A DNA stretch of 64,000 bases from Granulicella aggregans (GTDB lineage Bacteria > Acidobacteriota > Terriglobia > Terriglobales > Acidobacteriaceae): NCBI RefSeq assembly GCF_014203275.1, contig NZ_JACHIP010000001.1:868001-932000 (forward strand), given 5' to 3'. Positions within the stretch are counted from its first letter, which is position 1, and every line of letters starts with the position of its first letter. The position numbers and the translations under genes were made by a program. The notes beneath the pieces were generated by a model, which made no database searches, was not told the origin of the DNA, and saw nothing but the letters and a program-made list of their open reading frames with translations. Below, piece by piece: positions 1 through 7,894 of the stretch.

Positions 1-205
1 AGTTCGCGTGCGCCCAATACTCAACAGCATCGGGCAGGCTTTCAGGAAGGGCAGGCGGTTCGGCTTGTGCATCTGGATGCCCTGCCCGGTACTGCTCCCA
101 CAGAGCCACACCGATGGGACAGGCGTAGAAGTCGTCTGCCGTTGGAGCACCTGGATCGTAACCCGATGGGTCTTCATTCAAGAGTTCTTCCTCGTGATTG
201 GCCAT
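1..205 (-). CDS. hypothetical protein of the phage-like element, 5' part only
   Basis: The - strand has an open frame from ATG at 205 to the window edge (68 codons, no stop). The product begins MANHEEELLNEDPSGYDPG and continues as an acidic, proline- and alanine-rich sequence with a short segment around ACPIGVALWEQYRAG. A weak GGGAT motif precedes the ATG. I do not recognise the family. It diverges from the gene at 411, with a promoter region between them. The opposite-strand frames over this stretch look like shadows. The function is unknown, and the gene continues left of the window. Confidence 0.5.
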   Translation of the reverse strand, partial: MANHEEELLNEDPSGYDPGAPTADDFYACPIGVALWEQYRAGHPDAQAEPPALPESLPDAVEYWAHAN

Positions 206-311
206 ACATGAGTTTATCCCCTCGTCTGAGAATTATTTTCTGCTCATGCTTGCACAACTATCTCTCTGATTCTGTAGTTTTTAAATCCTATACAGCAACA
301 AATTTATTGAC

Positions 312-324
312 ATAAGTGACTTAT
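312..324. promoter_or_regulatory. palindromic candidate operator
   Basis: ATAAGTGACTTAT is a perfect 6+6 bp dyad around one central base. It lies in the divergent intergenic region between the - strand gene starting at 205 and the + strand gene starting at 411, about 20 bp upstream of the -35 box at 342. Its position fits a regulator binding site. No regulator is identified. Confidence 0.35.
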
Positions 325-341
325 TTTCAGCGGCTTACACC

Positions 342-370
342 TTGACATCATGAATTCGTCGGGATACTGT
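342..370 (+). promoter_or_regulatory. sigma70-type promoter for the 411/689 genes
   Basis: TTGACA at 342-347 and TACTGT at 365-370 are separated by exactly 17 bp. Transcription would start near 377, leaving a leader of about 34 nt before the ATG at 411. Confidence 0.6.
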
Positions 371-410
371 CAATTTTAGACCGAACCCATCCTGCCCAAG
401 AGGCCACACA

Positions 411-623
411 ATGCGAGACATGAGCCGTGATCCTTATATTCAGTTGTCCACCCGCGTCATGACCGAAGCAATGCTTATCCAGCAGGAGGCTGATCGCCTA
501 CGTCCGTTCCTGGCATTGAAGGCTGTGAAGACACTGACACCAACCGATAAGCGCGATATGGAACGGATCTACAAAAGGATGGATAGGAGAGAGAAAAGCC
601 TGTCGGCTTACCTCTGCCAATAG
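411..623 (+). CDS. hypothetical small protein of the phage-like element
   Basis: This 70-residue frame starts at an ATG preceded by AAGAGG at 7 nt spacing and has a consensus-like promoter upstream. The product is basic and helical (MRDMSRDPYIQLSTRVMTEA at its start), with a run of heptad-like positions and a lysine/arginine-rich second half. I do not recognise the family. It is followed 65 nt later by a second + strand gene, and both oppose the capsid operon. They may be accessory or regulatory genes of the element, but nothing in the sequence names a function. Confidence 0.5.
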   Translation: MRDMSRDPYIQLSTRVMTEAMLIQQEADRLRPFLALKAVKTLTPTDKRDMERIYKRMDRREKSLSAYLCQ

Positions 624-688
624 ACACGCTGATTCTCGCTTCGGCGTAGCATCTGTAAAGCAAAATGAACTGACTTATCAGGAGAATT

Positions 689-1078
689 ATGGAAATACCT
701 TTACTCAGATCCGAACGTTATGAATTACCACCCGAGTTTTTGAACGAGACCGAACGGAAAGAACGAGACTTTAAGCTCTTACATTTCAGAAACCTCAAAG
801 AGGAGCTTGTCGGAACACTGCGAGCTAATTGCGATAGACAGGTATTCTTACTACGTAGCTGGAATGCGAACAAAGATGACGGCATAGGAGTGATGCTGCC
901 CCCGGGGCGACATCTTGAAGAGGATCCTGTCGACTTGCTGAAACAGATAGAACGTCTAGAGGCATTGATTCGTCTTATCAATCATTCTAGATATTGCCCG
1001 CAGTGTGTGACCTTTCCCGTGGAAGTCCCCTACTACAACCCCGCGGTGAGTGCTGAGCCGACATCAATTGGAACGTAA
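689..1078 (+). CDS. hypothetical protein of the phage-like element
   Basis: This 129-residue protein has a good ribosome-binding site (AGGAG, 5 nt before the ATG). It is rich in charged residues. A central segment (DPVDLLKQIERLEALIRLIN) is predicted to be helical or coiled coil. It is followed by CPQC, a single CxxC pair near residues 107-110 that could bind a metal only in a multimer. The family is not recognised. The gene converges on the capsid operon, and the terminator at 1089-1115 lies between them. It probably shares the promoter at 342-370 with the upstream gene. Confidence 0.6.
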   Translation: MEIPLLRSERYELPPEFLNETERKERDFKLLHFRNLKEELVGTLRANCDRQVFLLRSWNANKDDGIGVMLPPGRHLEEDPVDLLKQIERLEALIRLINHSRYCPQCVTFPVEVPYYNPAVSAEPTSIGT

Positions 1079-1082
1079 CGAA

Positions 1083-1115
1083 GAAAAACCCCACCATCCT
1101 CTAGGGATGGTGGGG
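1083..1115 (-). terminator. rho-independent terminator of the capsid operon
   Basis: A perfect 11-bp stem (CCCCACCATCC at 1089-1099 pairing with 1105-1115) has a 5-nt loop. On the - strand it is followed directly by TTTTTC. It lies 22 nt past the major capsid stop codon, as expected for the end of the head operon. The convergent + strand gene ends just before it, but on that strand no U-tract follows. Confidence 0.85.
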
Positions 1116-1137
1116 ACTGGGTATCGTACGATCCAGT

Positions 1138-2349
1138 TTACGAATGCATCTTGAGGCTGACAATCGAAGGCGATGCAGCCTGCGAGGTGTTGTATCCACC
1201 TGCACGGGTATAACCAATAAATCCAGTCTCATTTAATTCCGCGTACCGTTCCGTGAGCCTGACAACCTGCAAGCCGCCTGCGACCGTGCGAAGCGTATAG
1301 CTGGTGAGATCACCGAACAGGATCGGCACTGTCGTAGCAGCAACCGATGGCATGAAGGGGCTCAGAACGATTGGACGACCGAACAGGGCATTGAACGGCT
1401 GCCCAGTTAGATCGGCTTGCAGAATCGGATGACCATAATTGTCGGTCAGACCCATGAGTCCTGACCTCACCGTGGAACTCATCAACCAGCTCGCATTTTC
1501 CAAATAAGCCGCGTCCAACGCGCCGTAGATTGCAATCAGAGAGGGCAGGTCCAATACTGTGGGAGCAGTCGAAGTTGCTCCGAGGGTTGCACCTGCCGTA
1601 ATGGCCGCGATGTTCGAACCGTTGCCAATCGAGATCATCTTCGACAGACCCTTGTAATAGCGGGCTGCGAAGGTGTTCTGGATGAAGTCATCGACATCAA
1701 AGGCTGAGTCCTGTAACAACGAATTGCTGACCTTCACGAGTCCAGTGGTGAGCTCGTCGACGTTGCTGGTGAAGCCAGAGAGGTTCGGATCGTTCTCGGT
1801 CACTGCAATGGCTTCACCGATCACCGTGAGACCTTGCGCCGTATCGTCGGCAAGACTGACCTTAAGGCTACGTCCGTCGTCCGTTTTGAACTGCCTCACT
1901 GCCCCAACTAGCGCACCGTAGGACTTCTGTGATATGTGAAGCTGAGGATCGAAGCCAGACGGCACCAGTACAGCGCCAGCGGTGATCGGAGCAGTCGTGC
2001 CGACACCCAGGTCGCGAGTTTCAGCCTGTCGCAGATAAGAGCGGTTCTCCTGTGATACGTGGCCGGTACGCATCCAGTCCCGGAAGGCCATCTTCTGTTT
2101 CTCTGCATCTGCCGGGATGCCTTGGTCTCCAGGCTGCGACCGTGGAGGCCGGGTGCTGTTGCGTTCCTCACTCTGAGTCTTGGCGATGCGTTCCTCAAGT
2201 CCGATCTGCACATCCAGTTCGTCCGCGTCGGCAATCATCTTGTTTGCTGCGATACGGGTTTCAGCGTTCGCAGCCTTGCTGGTGAGGATCTGCTGTGCGT
2301 CCGTGAGAAGTTTGTTACGGTTCTGCTTGAGTTCGATAAGAGTTGCCAT
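1138..2349 (-). CDS. HK97-family phage major capsid protein
   Basis: This 403-residue protein has the layout of the HK97 gp5/TIGR01554 family. An N-terminal charged helical delta-like domain (about residues 1-100, starting MATLIELKQNRNKLLTDAQQ) is followed by the capsid fold, with the typical PSGFDPQLHISQKSYGALVG and SSTVRSGLMGL segments. The mature protein probably begins near residues 110-125, after cleavage by the adjacent protease. It is the last gene of the TerS-portal-protease-capsid operon and is followed by a strong terminator. It would build the element's own procapsid. The family call is secure; the cleavage position is inferred. Confidence 0.93.
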   Translation of the reverse strand: MATLIELKQNRNKLLTDAQQILTSKAANAETRIAANKMIADADELDVQIGLEERIAKTQSEERNSTRPPRSQPGDQGIPADAEKQKMAFRDWMRTGHVSQENRSYLRQAETRDLGVGTTAPITAGAVLVPSGFDPQLHISQKSYGALVGAVRQFKTDDGRSLKVSLADDTAQGLTVIGEAIAVTENDPNLSGFTSNVDELTTGLVKVSNSLLQDSAFDVDDFIQNTFAARYYKGLSKMISIGNGSNIAAITAGATLGATSTAPTVLDLPSLIAIYGALDAAYLENASWLMSSTVRSGLMGLTDNYGHPILQADLTGQPFNALFGRPIVLSPFMPSVAATTVPILFGDLTSYTLRTVAGGLQVVRLTERYAELNETGFIGYTRAGGYNTSQAASPSIVSLKMHS

Positions 2350-2434
2350 GTTGGGTTCCTTGTCTTTCGTGAGGCGCTAGACGGCCATCACCCGCAAATG
2401 CGGATGTGAGTCCAGGCAGTGTTGTTTGTTAGGT

Positions 2435-3160
2435 CTAAAGCCGGTTGGCTAGTGCGATTCGGAGTTCAAGCTTCCAGAGATGAACGGAGCGGGCTGAGTC
2501 GTCGCCGTGTTCACAGTCTTCGTCCGTGCAATCAGGATCAGAGCAGTCTGCACAATCTCCGTTCAGGCATTCAGCACAGTCACACCCGCAACCATCCTCG
2601 TCTTCCCCATCATCGTCCTCTGATCGTTTGAGCAGTGTTCGGAGTTCAGATGGACAGGAACGGATTGAGACCGAGGTTGACGGATAGGCCGGGAATGAAC
2701 ATGGACTGATCTCTGCCAAATTGATCTTGAGAAGAGTTCGCGTGACGTTGCCCTTGCTGTCACTGGACCACTTGTCTCCACCATTCGGCACGCTGAACCC
2801 GAAGGACACGCCGTCGAGATCCCCACGGTCGATAGACTCAGCCAGGTCGTTCGCCTGCGAAGTGTTGGGGAGCTTGCAGACGAATCGAAGTCCATTTGCA
2901 TCTTCAGTCAATGTGAGTGTCTTTGCTGTCGTCCTGCCCATGAGCAGGGTGGGATCGTGATCCCGGAGACATAGCACGCTAGGATTCTGCCTAAGTGAGT
3001 CCGTAACGGCACCTGGTGCAACGACCTCAGTGAACCCCATATCCACGCTGGGTTCGTTGTATCGGATCGCGTAACCGGATATGGTGCGGGAACCGTCAGG
3101 ACCAGACTGCACCCGAAGTTCCTTTGCTGCTTGATATCTCAGTTCTTTCTTATGAGGCAT
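2435..3160 (-). CDS. HK97-family prohead protease with Cys-rich tail
   Basis: This 241-residue protein matches the caudovirus prohead protease (U35) family. It has the N-terminal GYAIRYNEPS segment, a catalytic His in RDHDP (about H68) and a Ser in GVSFGF (about S119). It cleaves the capsid delta domain during head maturation. Residues 181-220 form an unusual acidic tail with eight cysteines (about 191, 193, 195, 198, 203, 206, 211, 216) in CxC, CxxC and CxxxxC spacings, which look metal-binding. The gene overlaps the portal gene by 11 nt, suggesting coupled translation. I know of no such tail as a standard part of this family. Confidence 0.9.
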   Translation of the reverse strand: MPHKKELRYQAAKELRVQSGPDGSRTISGYAIRYNEPSVDMGFTEVVAPGAVTDSLRQNPSVLCLRDHDPTLLMGRTTAKTLTLTEDANGLRFVCKLPNTSQANDLAESIDRGDLDGVSFGFSVPNGGDKWSSDSKGNVTRTLLKINLAEISPCSFPAYPSTSVSIRSCPSELRTLLKRSEDDDGEDEDGCGCDCAECLNGDCADCSDPDCTDEDCEHGDDSARSVHLWKLELRIALANRL

Positions 3161-4430
3161 TGTTCACAACCGTTTCTGTCGGGGCAGATTCATTGAGTAG
3201 CCTGTCCGCGTTCTGATAGTTAACCGGCACCAGGTAAACATCTAGTTCGGGTCCGGCTTCGTTGAAGCCCATCGAACGGCGTACATCATTGCCAGTGAGC
3301 CAGCCACCGATGCGCCCTGCTGCTGCGCCCGCTGTCTGTGAGGCATAGTCGCCCCGTAGACGCTCTGTCACATCGAACTGGACTGTGAGGCTGCTAACCT
3401 TGCCGGTCTCTCTAGGAAGTAGCTTCCGAGCTAGTTCTGCCTCAATTCGGCTAAGGTAGGGACGCAAGGTATCGACCACAAAGCTGAGGTTCATATTTTC
3501 GGTGTTGCTGTTGGAGAGCTTCTGAAGTTCACCCACCATGTGGGCAGGAACCCTGAACAAGGCTGCGATGTCGGCTCGCGTGTAATGCCGGGTTTCGAGG
3601 AACTGCCCCTCTTCAGGAGTGATGCTCAGTTTCTCGATCTTCAGATCCTGGTCCAGAACCGCTATCCGATGCTGGCTAGAACCTGAGTGAAGTGCTTCCC
3701 AGTCCTGCCTCATCTTGGCTTTGTCTTCGGGCTTGAATTTGTTTGTCGTGGTTATGGCAAGCTGAGGCACGGCAGAGTTTGCAAATAACCTTGCACCAAA
3801 CTTCTCGGCAGCCGCAGCTAGGCCGAGGCTCTGCTTCGCCTGCATGATCGGGGACATGCCGACCAGACCGTCCCAACTGGTGAGAGGGACGTGGATCACG
3901 TCTTTAGCTGCCAGGATGCGACTCTGCCCACCCGCCTCACCGTCCGTAGTCTTGTATGCCAGTGTTCCGTTAGGAAGCCGTACAGGGACAGTAAGACGAG
4001 GACTGAGAGGCCATAGAGCTAAGGGTGAGCCGTCTGGACTCCGTTGAATCTGGACGTAACCATTGCCGGTCAGGGCAAGATGACACATCAGGGTCTCGAA
4101 CAGAGTGAAGCTGCTCATCTCCTCATTTGGAGAAACGGAGAGCAGGTAATGGATTGGGCTGTTGAGCTCTTGTATTCTGCCCTTATCAGTGATGGTGAAG
4201 AGCTTCACCGGAAGGCTGGCAACCGACTCAGCCAATACACGAATGCAGGAAAACACTGTGGTGATCTGAAGGGCGGTTTGATCGTTGATGAGTTCGCCGG
4301 CTGCCGACTCGCGACCACCAGATAGCCAGCCCCAATTGGCAGGACTGTTCAGACTGTTGGCAGGATTATCGAGAGGCGTAGCTCTTCGCTCAGGCGGTGA
4401 CAGCCCGAGGGTTTGTATTTGCATAGGCAC
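3150..4430 (-). CDS. HK97-family phage portal protein
   Basis: At 426 residues it fits the HK97-type portal family (Phage_portal, about 380-450 aa). Typical segments are the N-terminal TALQITTVFSCIRVLAESVA, the LTGNGYVQI strand, and the ADIAALFRVPAHMVG and LRPYLSRIEAELARKLL helices. The portal forms the dodecameric ring through which DNA enters the head. It starts only 18 nt after the TerS stop codon. In most phages with this gene order, the large terminase gene occupies that position and is here absent. It overlaps the protease gene downstream. Confidence 0.93.
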   Translation of the reverse strand: MPMQIQTLGLSPPERRATPLDNPANSLNSPANWGWLSGGRESAAGELINDQTALQITTVFSCIRVLAESVASLPVKLFTITDKGRIQELNSPIHYLLSVSPNEEMSSFTLFETLMCHLALTGNGYVQIQRSPDGSPLALWPLSPRLTVPVRLPNGTLAYKTTDGEAGGQSRILAAKDVIHVPLTSWDGLVGMSPIMQAKQSLGLAAAAEKFGARLFANSAVPQLAITTTNKFKPEDKAKMRQDWEALHSGSSQHRIAVLDQDLKIEKLSITPEEGQFLETRHYTRADIAALFRVPAHMVGELQKLSNSNTENMNLSFVVDTLRPYLSRIEAELARKLLPRETGKVSSLTVQFDVTERLRGDYASQTAGAAAGRIGGWLTGNDVRRSMGFNEAGPELDVYLVPVNYQNADRLLNESAPTETVVNNAS

Positions 4431-4448
4431 ATCTTTCAGGAATAGGGA

Positions 4449-4868
4449 TCAGTCAAGCTCATCGAGTTCTGCCCACCGTGCATCCTCCGCAGCTTGTGCA
4501 GAGGGTTCGGGAGGAGACTCAAGATTGAGCTTGGTTCGGTCGACAGGGGTAAGCCCCATCTTGGTTAGGACGTTGACAAGGCTGTTGAGTTCAGAACTCT
4601 TTGGGTCCGATGAAGTACGCATCCGAACAACCAGCTTGCTAAGAACTTCCAGGACCAGACGGTCACTTCGTTGCAGTAAGCCAGGTGGAGCAGCCCTCAC
4701 AAGTTCTGCCCAGACTGCCCGTTCACCAGGAGTGAGATGAGGCGGTGCCTTGCCGACAGGCCGGATGAAGTTAGGCTGGGCTGCAATTCGGCTCTGATAT
4801 CGGCCTAGATTCTTTCCGAGCGTGCCGGATACTGCTAATTGCGATAAAGATTTGCGTGGTGTTGGCAT
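4449..4868 (-). CDS. phage terminase small subunit, P27 family
   Basis: The 139-residue product resembles P27-type TerS. It has PHLTPGERAVWAELV followed by a leucine-rich helix (LQRSDRLVLEVLSKLVVRMR) and a C-terminal DRTKLNL segment. TerS recognises the packaging site and recruits the large subunit. The start is the ATG at 4868, with AAGGA about 12 nt upstream. A longer frame to 4916 exists but would bury this ribosome site. It heads the head-gene operon. No large-terminase gene follows, so packaging would need TerL from elsewhere, as in islands that redirect helper terminases. Confidence 0.85.
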   Translation of the reverse strand: MPTPRKSLSQLAVSGTLGKNLGRYQSRIAAQPNFIRPVGKAPPHLTPGERAVWAELVRAAPPGLLQRSDRLVLEVLSKLVVRMRTSSDPKSSELNSLVNVLTKMGLTPVDRTKLNLESPPEPSAQAAEDARWAELDELD

Positions 4869-5339
4869 TGTTTCTTTGCATCCTTTTCTGTGCAGGATTC
4901 GTCTATTCAACAGCAATCACTGCCTCAAAACCCCTGAAACACAAGTGTGTTCGCCCTCATGTGACTGTGGGAAGTGCTTTGCATTTTTTTCCTGATCAGT
5001 TGCGAGTAAATTAGAAGCTTGGGCGTCGGTTCCTAGCTAAAAAGCATGGTGCTTAGTCGACCGCCTACCCTTCCGAATGGATTGCTGGGCGTTGAAGGAT
5101 GACATCGGGCGAGGAGGCTTGTTGCGCCGTCACTCGCCCGCGTTGTCACCGGCTGGCGGAGACCAGAGCAGATGGTGCGTTCATCCGCCTGAAGAGGCCA
5201 GCCGTTATTACCCCGATGTGCGGTCGGAGCAATGTCAATATCAAGGGCAGGACTTGCAGACAGTCGCTGCCCCTTCTCCGTCGCGCCTGTAGACACGATG
5301 GTGGAGAGTTCAATCTGTTTGCATAGTGTGCAATGAAAA
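4869..5339. other. 470-nt non-coding region upstream of the head operon
   Basis: I see no convincing gene. The overlapping frames on both strands are short, lack ribosome-binding sites and have no family signature. The region sits between the terminator of the replication operon and terS, so the head-operon promoter must be here. I could not identify a consensus -35/-10 pair. A packaging site next to terS is also possible. Confidence 0.4.
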
Positions 5340-5371
5340 TGGGACAGGAGCATCGAAGCTCAACTGTCCCA
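5336..5371 (-). terminator. rho-independent terminator ending the early/replication operon
   Basis: TGGGACAG (5340-5347) pairs with CTGTCCCA (5364-5371), and GAGC/GCTC extends the stem inside, with a 2-nt bulge and a 6-nt loop. On the - strand the stem is followed by TTTTC. It separates the replication genes from the head genes. Confidence 0.7.
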
Positions 5372-5510
5372 ATACTTGCCCCGAAGGTGCGAGTCACCCT
5401 CGGAGCGTGCGGGCTGGCCGAAGACCGCCAGGTGACTAATCCAGCGGTAAAGCTCCAGCCCTACCACCAAGAGGGCAGGAAGTCCTCATGGTGAATGTCT
5501 AGGCCGTGGA

Positions 5511-5759
5511 TCAGGGCTTGATCGTTGTCGGCAGTTGGTAATGAAAGGTGTGCTTGGTTCGCTTGCAGCCAAGCAGCTTGCTCGTTCTGAACCCATCGTG
5601 CACAGACCTCAACTCGATGCGAGTGCAGCCTGCGATCTCTGCTGCCCTTGCATGAGCGATTCCGACCTCGGTTCGGTTCTTCCTTTTCGCCAGAGACAAG
5701 ATGTGTTGGTAAAGACGCAATGCACACGTGGCTAATGATGTTGGGCTTGCTTCAGTCAT
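5511..5759 (-). CDS. small putative DNA-binding protein, phage-like element
   Basis: The 82-residue frame starts at an ATG that overlaps the stop codon of the preceding gene (ATGACTGA), so translation is probably coupled. A segment from about residue 30 to 65 (VGIAHARAAEIAGCTRIELR and the following helix) has the spacing of a helix-turn-helix, with A-E-I-A-G-C as the possible first helix and turn. The C-terminus is short and ends in a polar stretch. Another - strand frame continues past this stop to 5461 with protein-like sequence (ALIHGLDIHHEDFLPSWW), so a frameshift cannot be excluded. The family is not recognised. Confidence 0.5.
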   Translation of the reverse strand: MTEASPTSLATCALRLYQHILSLAKRKNRTEVGIAHARAAEIAGCTRIELRSVHDGFRTSKLLGCKRTKHTFHYQLPTTIKP

Positions 5760-6213
5760 AATTCGATAGATCCTCGTACTCAGCCTTCGCGAGCCGGTAT
5801 TCCGCGCGTTCTTTGTCAAATTCTGCTTTCAGATGAGGGAACATAGACTCGGTCTGCATGATCTCTTTCGTGAACTCTAGGATGATTTCGGTCAGCACAT
5901 TGCTGAGATGCTGCGCCGGGTTTGTTGCCTTGCAGCCCATGAACCAACCCAGCATTAGTTCGGGTTCGTTCTCTAGGATCTCTACCAGGACGTTCTCTGC
6001 CTGCCTCAAGTTGTGTTTCAGCAGCCAGAGCCAGTCGAAGTCAACCGGCTGAGGTTTGGTTCGCCTCTTCAGAGAATGCTTGTAAACCTTCAAGATCGTC
6101 ACCAGCTTCTCTGCGTCTTTAGGATTGTCGGCGTAGAGGCTTTCAATGTGTTCGATGTAGAGGGTAATGAGACGGCGAGATACTTCATATTTGCTGAGAG
6201 GTTTTGACTGCAT
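5752..6213 (-). CDS. hypothetical coiled-coil protein, phage-like element
   Basis: The 153-residue product starts at the ATG at 6213 (GAGG 5 nt upstream). An upstream ATG at 6264 lies within a 10-bp hairpin and is less likely. The protein is almost entirely helical. A basic central segment (LKVYKHSLKRRTKPQP) is followed by an aromatic patch (FDWLWLLKHNL) and a long acidic C-terminal helix rich in Glu, Lys and Ala. It lies downstream of the candidate origin and is translationally coupled to the next small gene. No family is recognised; a replication or regulatory accessory role is only a guess from position. Confidence 0.6.
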   Translation of the reverse strand: MQSKPLSKYEVSRRLITLYIEHIESLYADNPKDAEKLVTILKVYKHSLKRRTKPQPVDFDWLWLLKHNLRQAENVLVEILENEPELMLGWFMGCKATNPAQHLSNVLTEIILEFTKEIMQTESMFPHLKAEFDKERAEYRLAKAEYEDLSNYD

Positions 6214-6238
6214 CCGTGCCTCACTTTCTTTGTAAAAC

Positions 6239-6270
6239 GGGGTTGTGACTCTGATGAGGATCACAACCCC
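6239..6270 (-). terminator. possible hairpin terminator
   Basis: GGGGTTGTGA (6239-6248) pairs perfectly with TCACAACCCC (6261-6270) around a 12-nt loop. On the - strand the stem is followed by GTTTTAC. The U-tract is short, so this could be a partial terminator or attenuator before the gene starting at 6213. Confidence 0.4.
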
Positions 6271-6625
6271 AGCCAGAACAAGAGAGTGGGATTATTTACC
6301 CCTCTATTGGTATAGACGGCAGAGTTATGAAATATGCGCGGTCTATTTTCGGTAGTGATGGATGGGCTCTGCACACAAACACGTGGTGTTGGAAGTCTGG
6401 ATTGTCCGAGCGGATAGAGTCACCTAGCAGACCATCTCAACATTTTCTATACTTTCCGCCGATGCTGTACTGGTTCAGCATGACTTGTAGATTGCATTCT
6501 CCGAACGAACAGAACTGTTAGCAAAGAACAAGCAACAGCAAGAGCAACAGCCAATACAAAGACACAATCCTTAACAATGGAGCGAAGTCTACAATCCCCA
6601 ATGGTGACAAAGGTTTTCAGGATCA
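6271..6625. other. AT-rich non-coding region, candidate replication origin
   Basis: This stretch, downstream of the primase gene, is richer in AT than its surroundings and holds no gene I can support. It contains a tandem AGCAACAGC pair (around 6530-6550) and is bounded by the hairpins at 6239-6270 and 6626-6669. Satellites and phages often place the origin beside the primase gene, so this is the best origin candidate. That is an inference from position and composition. Confidence 0.35.
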
Positions 6626-6669
6626 CAGATTGGCTATAAACAAATAAGTCTTTGTTTATAGCCAATCTG
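6626..6669. repeat. perfect 19-bp inverted repeat after the primase gene
   Basis: CAGATTGGCTATAAACAAA (6626-6644) and its exact reverse complement (6651-6669) flank a 6-nt loop. It begins 1 nt past the primase stop codon. No U-tract follows on either strand, so it does not look like an ordinary terminator. A cruciform origin, a protein-binding site or an mRNA 3'-end stabiliser are possible. Confidence 0.75.
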
Positions 6670-6670
6670 C

Positions 6671-7894
6671 CTATAGAAGGGAGTAGGTCTTGTCTACCAG
6701 CGTTACCCAGTCACTGCCGATCAGTTCTGTCAGGCAGCCGGGGTCAAAGACACACAGATACTCCGTAACATCCTTGAACTCATCGGGCAGTTCGACATGC
6801 TTGAACTCAATGGCGGCAGCCGCCAAGGAATCTTTCACCTGCTCAACGTGAGCCCGCCCTTTGTCGTCATTGTCACCGAGCAGGATCACCCGTTTGAAAG
6901 CCAGGGTGTCCGTGTACTCTGGCAGCCAATTGAGTGCCCCGTACGGATTCGTGGTAACTGCGATGAACTCTCCGTCACAGTCCCTCAAGAGCAGTTTTCG
7001 GACGGTCTCCACATCCGGCTCCCCTTCGACAACCACCACCGTGGATGCGTCCCTGACCTCTGGCAAACGATATAAGACTCTGCGGCAGCCGTCATCGTTC
7101 CAGATGTAGCGCCCTGGTCTGTCTGGATCAACCCGTCGCACTCTCGTCTTTGACTTCAAACCTTTTATGCGAACGAATTCATAGAGGACATCGTAGTCAT
7201 CATCTGTGTAAGGAAACACAATGTCAGCAGAAGCCCTTGGCACGCCCGTGGTGCGACTGCCAGCACCCAGGCGACGCAACTTAGTGCTGACACGCTTGTA
7301 AGCCTCCTGGTCGTCAACGGTGACTCCCATCCCGTCCTCAGACATAAGGATCTCAAGAGACAGCAACGATCCTTTCTGATCGCAACCTCTGCACCGCCAT
7401 GCACCGGTTTCCGGGTACATGGTGAACGATGCAGTATCGTCCTTGTGTTTCGGTAGAGGACATCGGCCAGTGATGCCCTTTTCTCCGTGATGACCATCGG
7501 GGATGATGCCAAAGATGTACTTGATTCGGTCTGTCGGTGAAACCAGTTTTAAGTCAATCGTCTGAAGCATCGTCTGATCTGTCACCGGCAAGCGTGTTTC
7601 AGGATGGCAGACTGTGTAAATGTATTCCGTGCCCACCTTCTCAAAGAGCAGCAGACCGAGTTCACGCAGAGCCGTGCGGACCTTTCCGAGATTCGTGCTG
7701 TGAATCCCGGTCCGGTCCTTGATGAATGCTGGGCTCATACAGATCTGAGACCGATTGGTCCTCTGGGCTTCAGAATGGAGCAGGTGTATGAACCGGAACT
7801 GTTCCAGGTTCATACTCTTCAGGCAGCCGGTCATAGCGCATGGCATCTGGTAGTGGGGCACGGTCGGGTAAGCGAACCGATAGATGTTGCTCAT
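6671..7894 (-). CDS. CHC2/TOPRIM DNA primase of the phage-like element
   Basis: The 407-residue protein has an N-terminal winged-helix-like region (about 30-90). A CHC2-type zinc finger follows, with C145, H150, C168 and C171 (CPLPKH ... WRCRGC). A TOPRIM domain has the catalytic Glu in VVVVEGEPD (about E290) and the DxD-type acidic pair in LLGDNDDKG (about D341-D344). It would synthesise primers for element replication. No helicase domain is fused, unlike P4-alpha or D5-type proteins, so a host or helper helicase is probably needed. Its ATG overlaps the stop of the upstream sigma-like gene (TAATG), indicating coupled expression. Confidence 0.85.
   Translation of the reverse strand: MSNIYRFAYPTVPHYQMPCAMTGCLKSMNLEQFRFIHLLHSEAQRTNRSQICMSPAFIKDRTGIHSTNLGKVRTALRELGLLLFEKVGTEYIYTVCHPETRLPVTDQTMLQTIDLKLVSPTDRIKYIFGIIPDGHHGEKGITGRCPLPKHKDDTASFTMYPETGAWRCRGCDQKGSLLSLEILMSEDGMGVTVDDQEAYKRVSTKLRRLGAGSRTTGVPRASADIVFPYTDDDYDVLYEFVRIKGLKSKTRVRRVDPDRPGRYIWNDDGCRRVLYRLPEVRDASTVVVVEGEPDVETVRKLLLRDCDGEFIAVTTNPYGALNWLPEYTDTLAFKRVILLGDNDDKGRAHVEQVKDSLAAAAIEFKHVELPDEFKDVTEYLCVFDPGCLTELIGSDWVTLVDKTYSLL

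Noticed and set aside
5033..5397. Overlapping - and + strand frames of 70-106 residues upstream of terS
   Set aside because: No ribosome sites, no protein-family pattern, and several frames compete; the stretch looks non-coding.
6447..6665. 72-residue - strand frame with a hydrophobic segment downstream of the primase gene
   Set aside because: Its start codon lies inside an arm of the perfect 19-bp palindrome, no ribosome site is present, and its Leu/Val-rich part comes from a short CAA/CAG-type repeat on the + strand.
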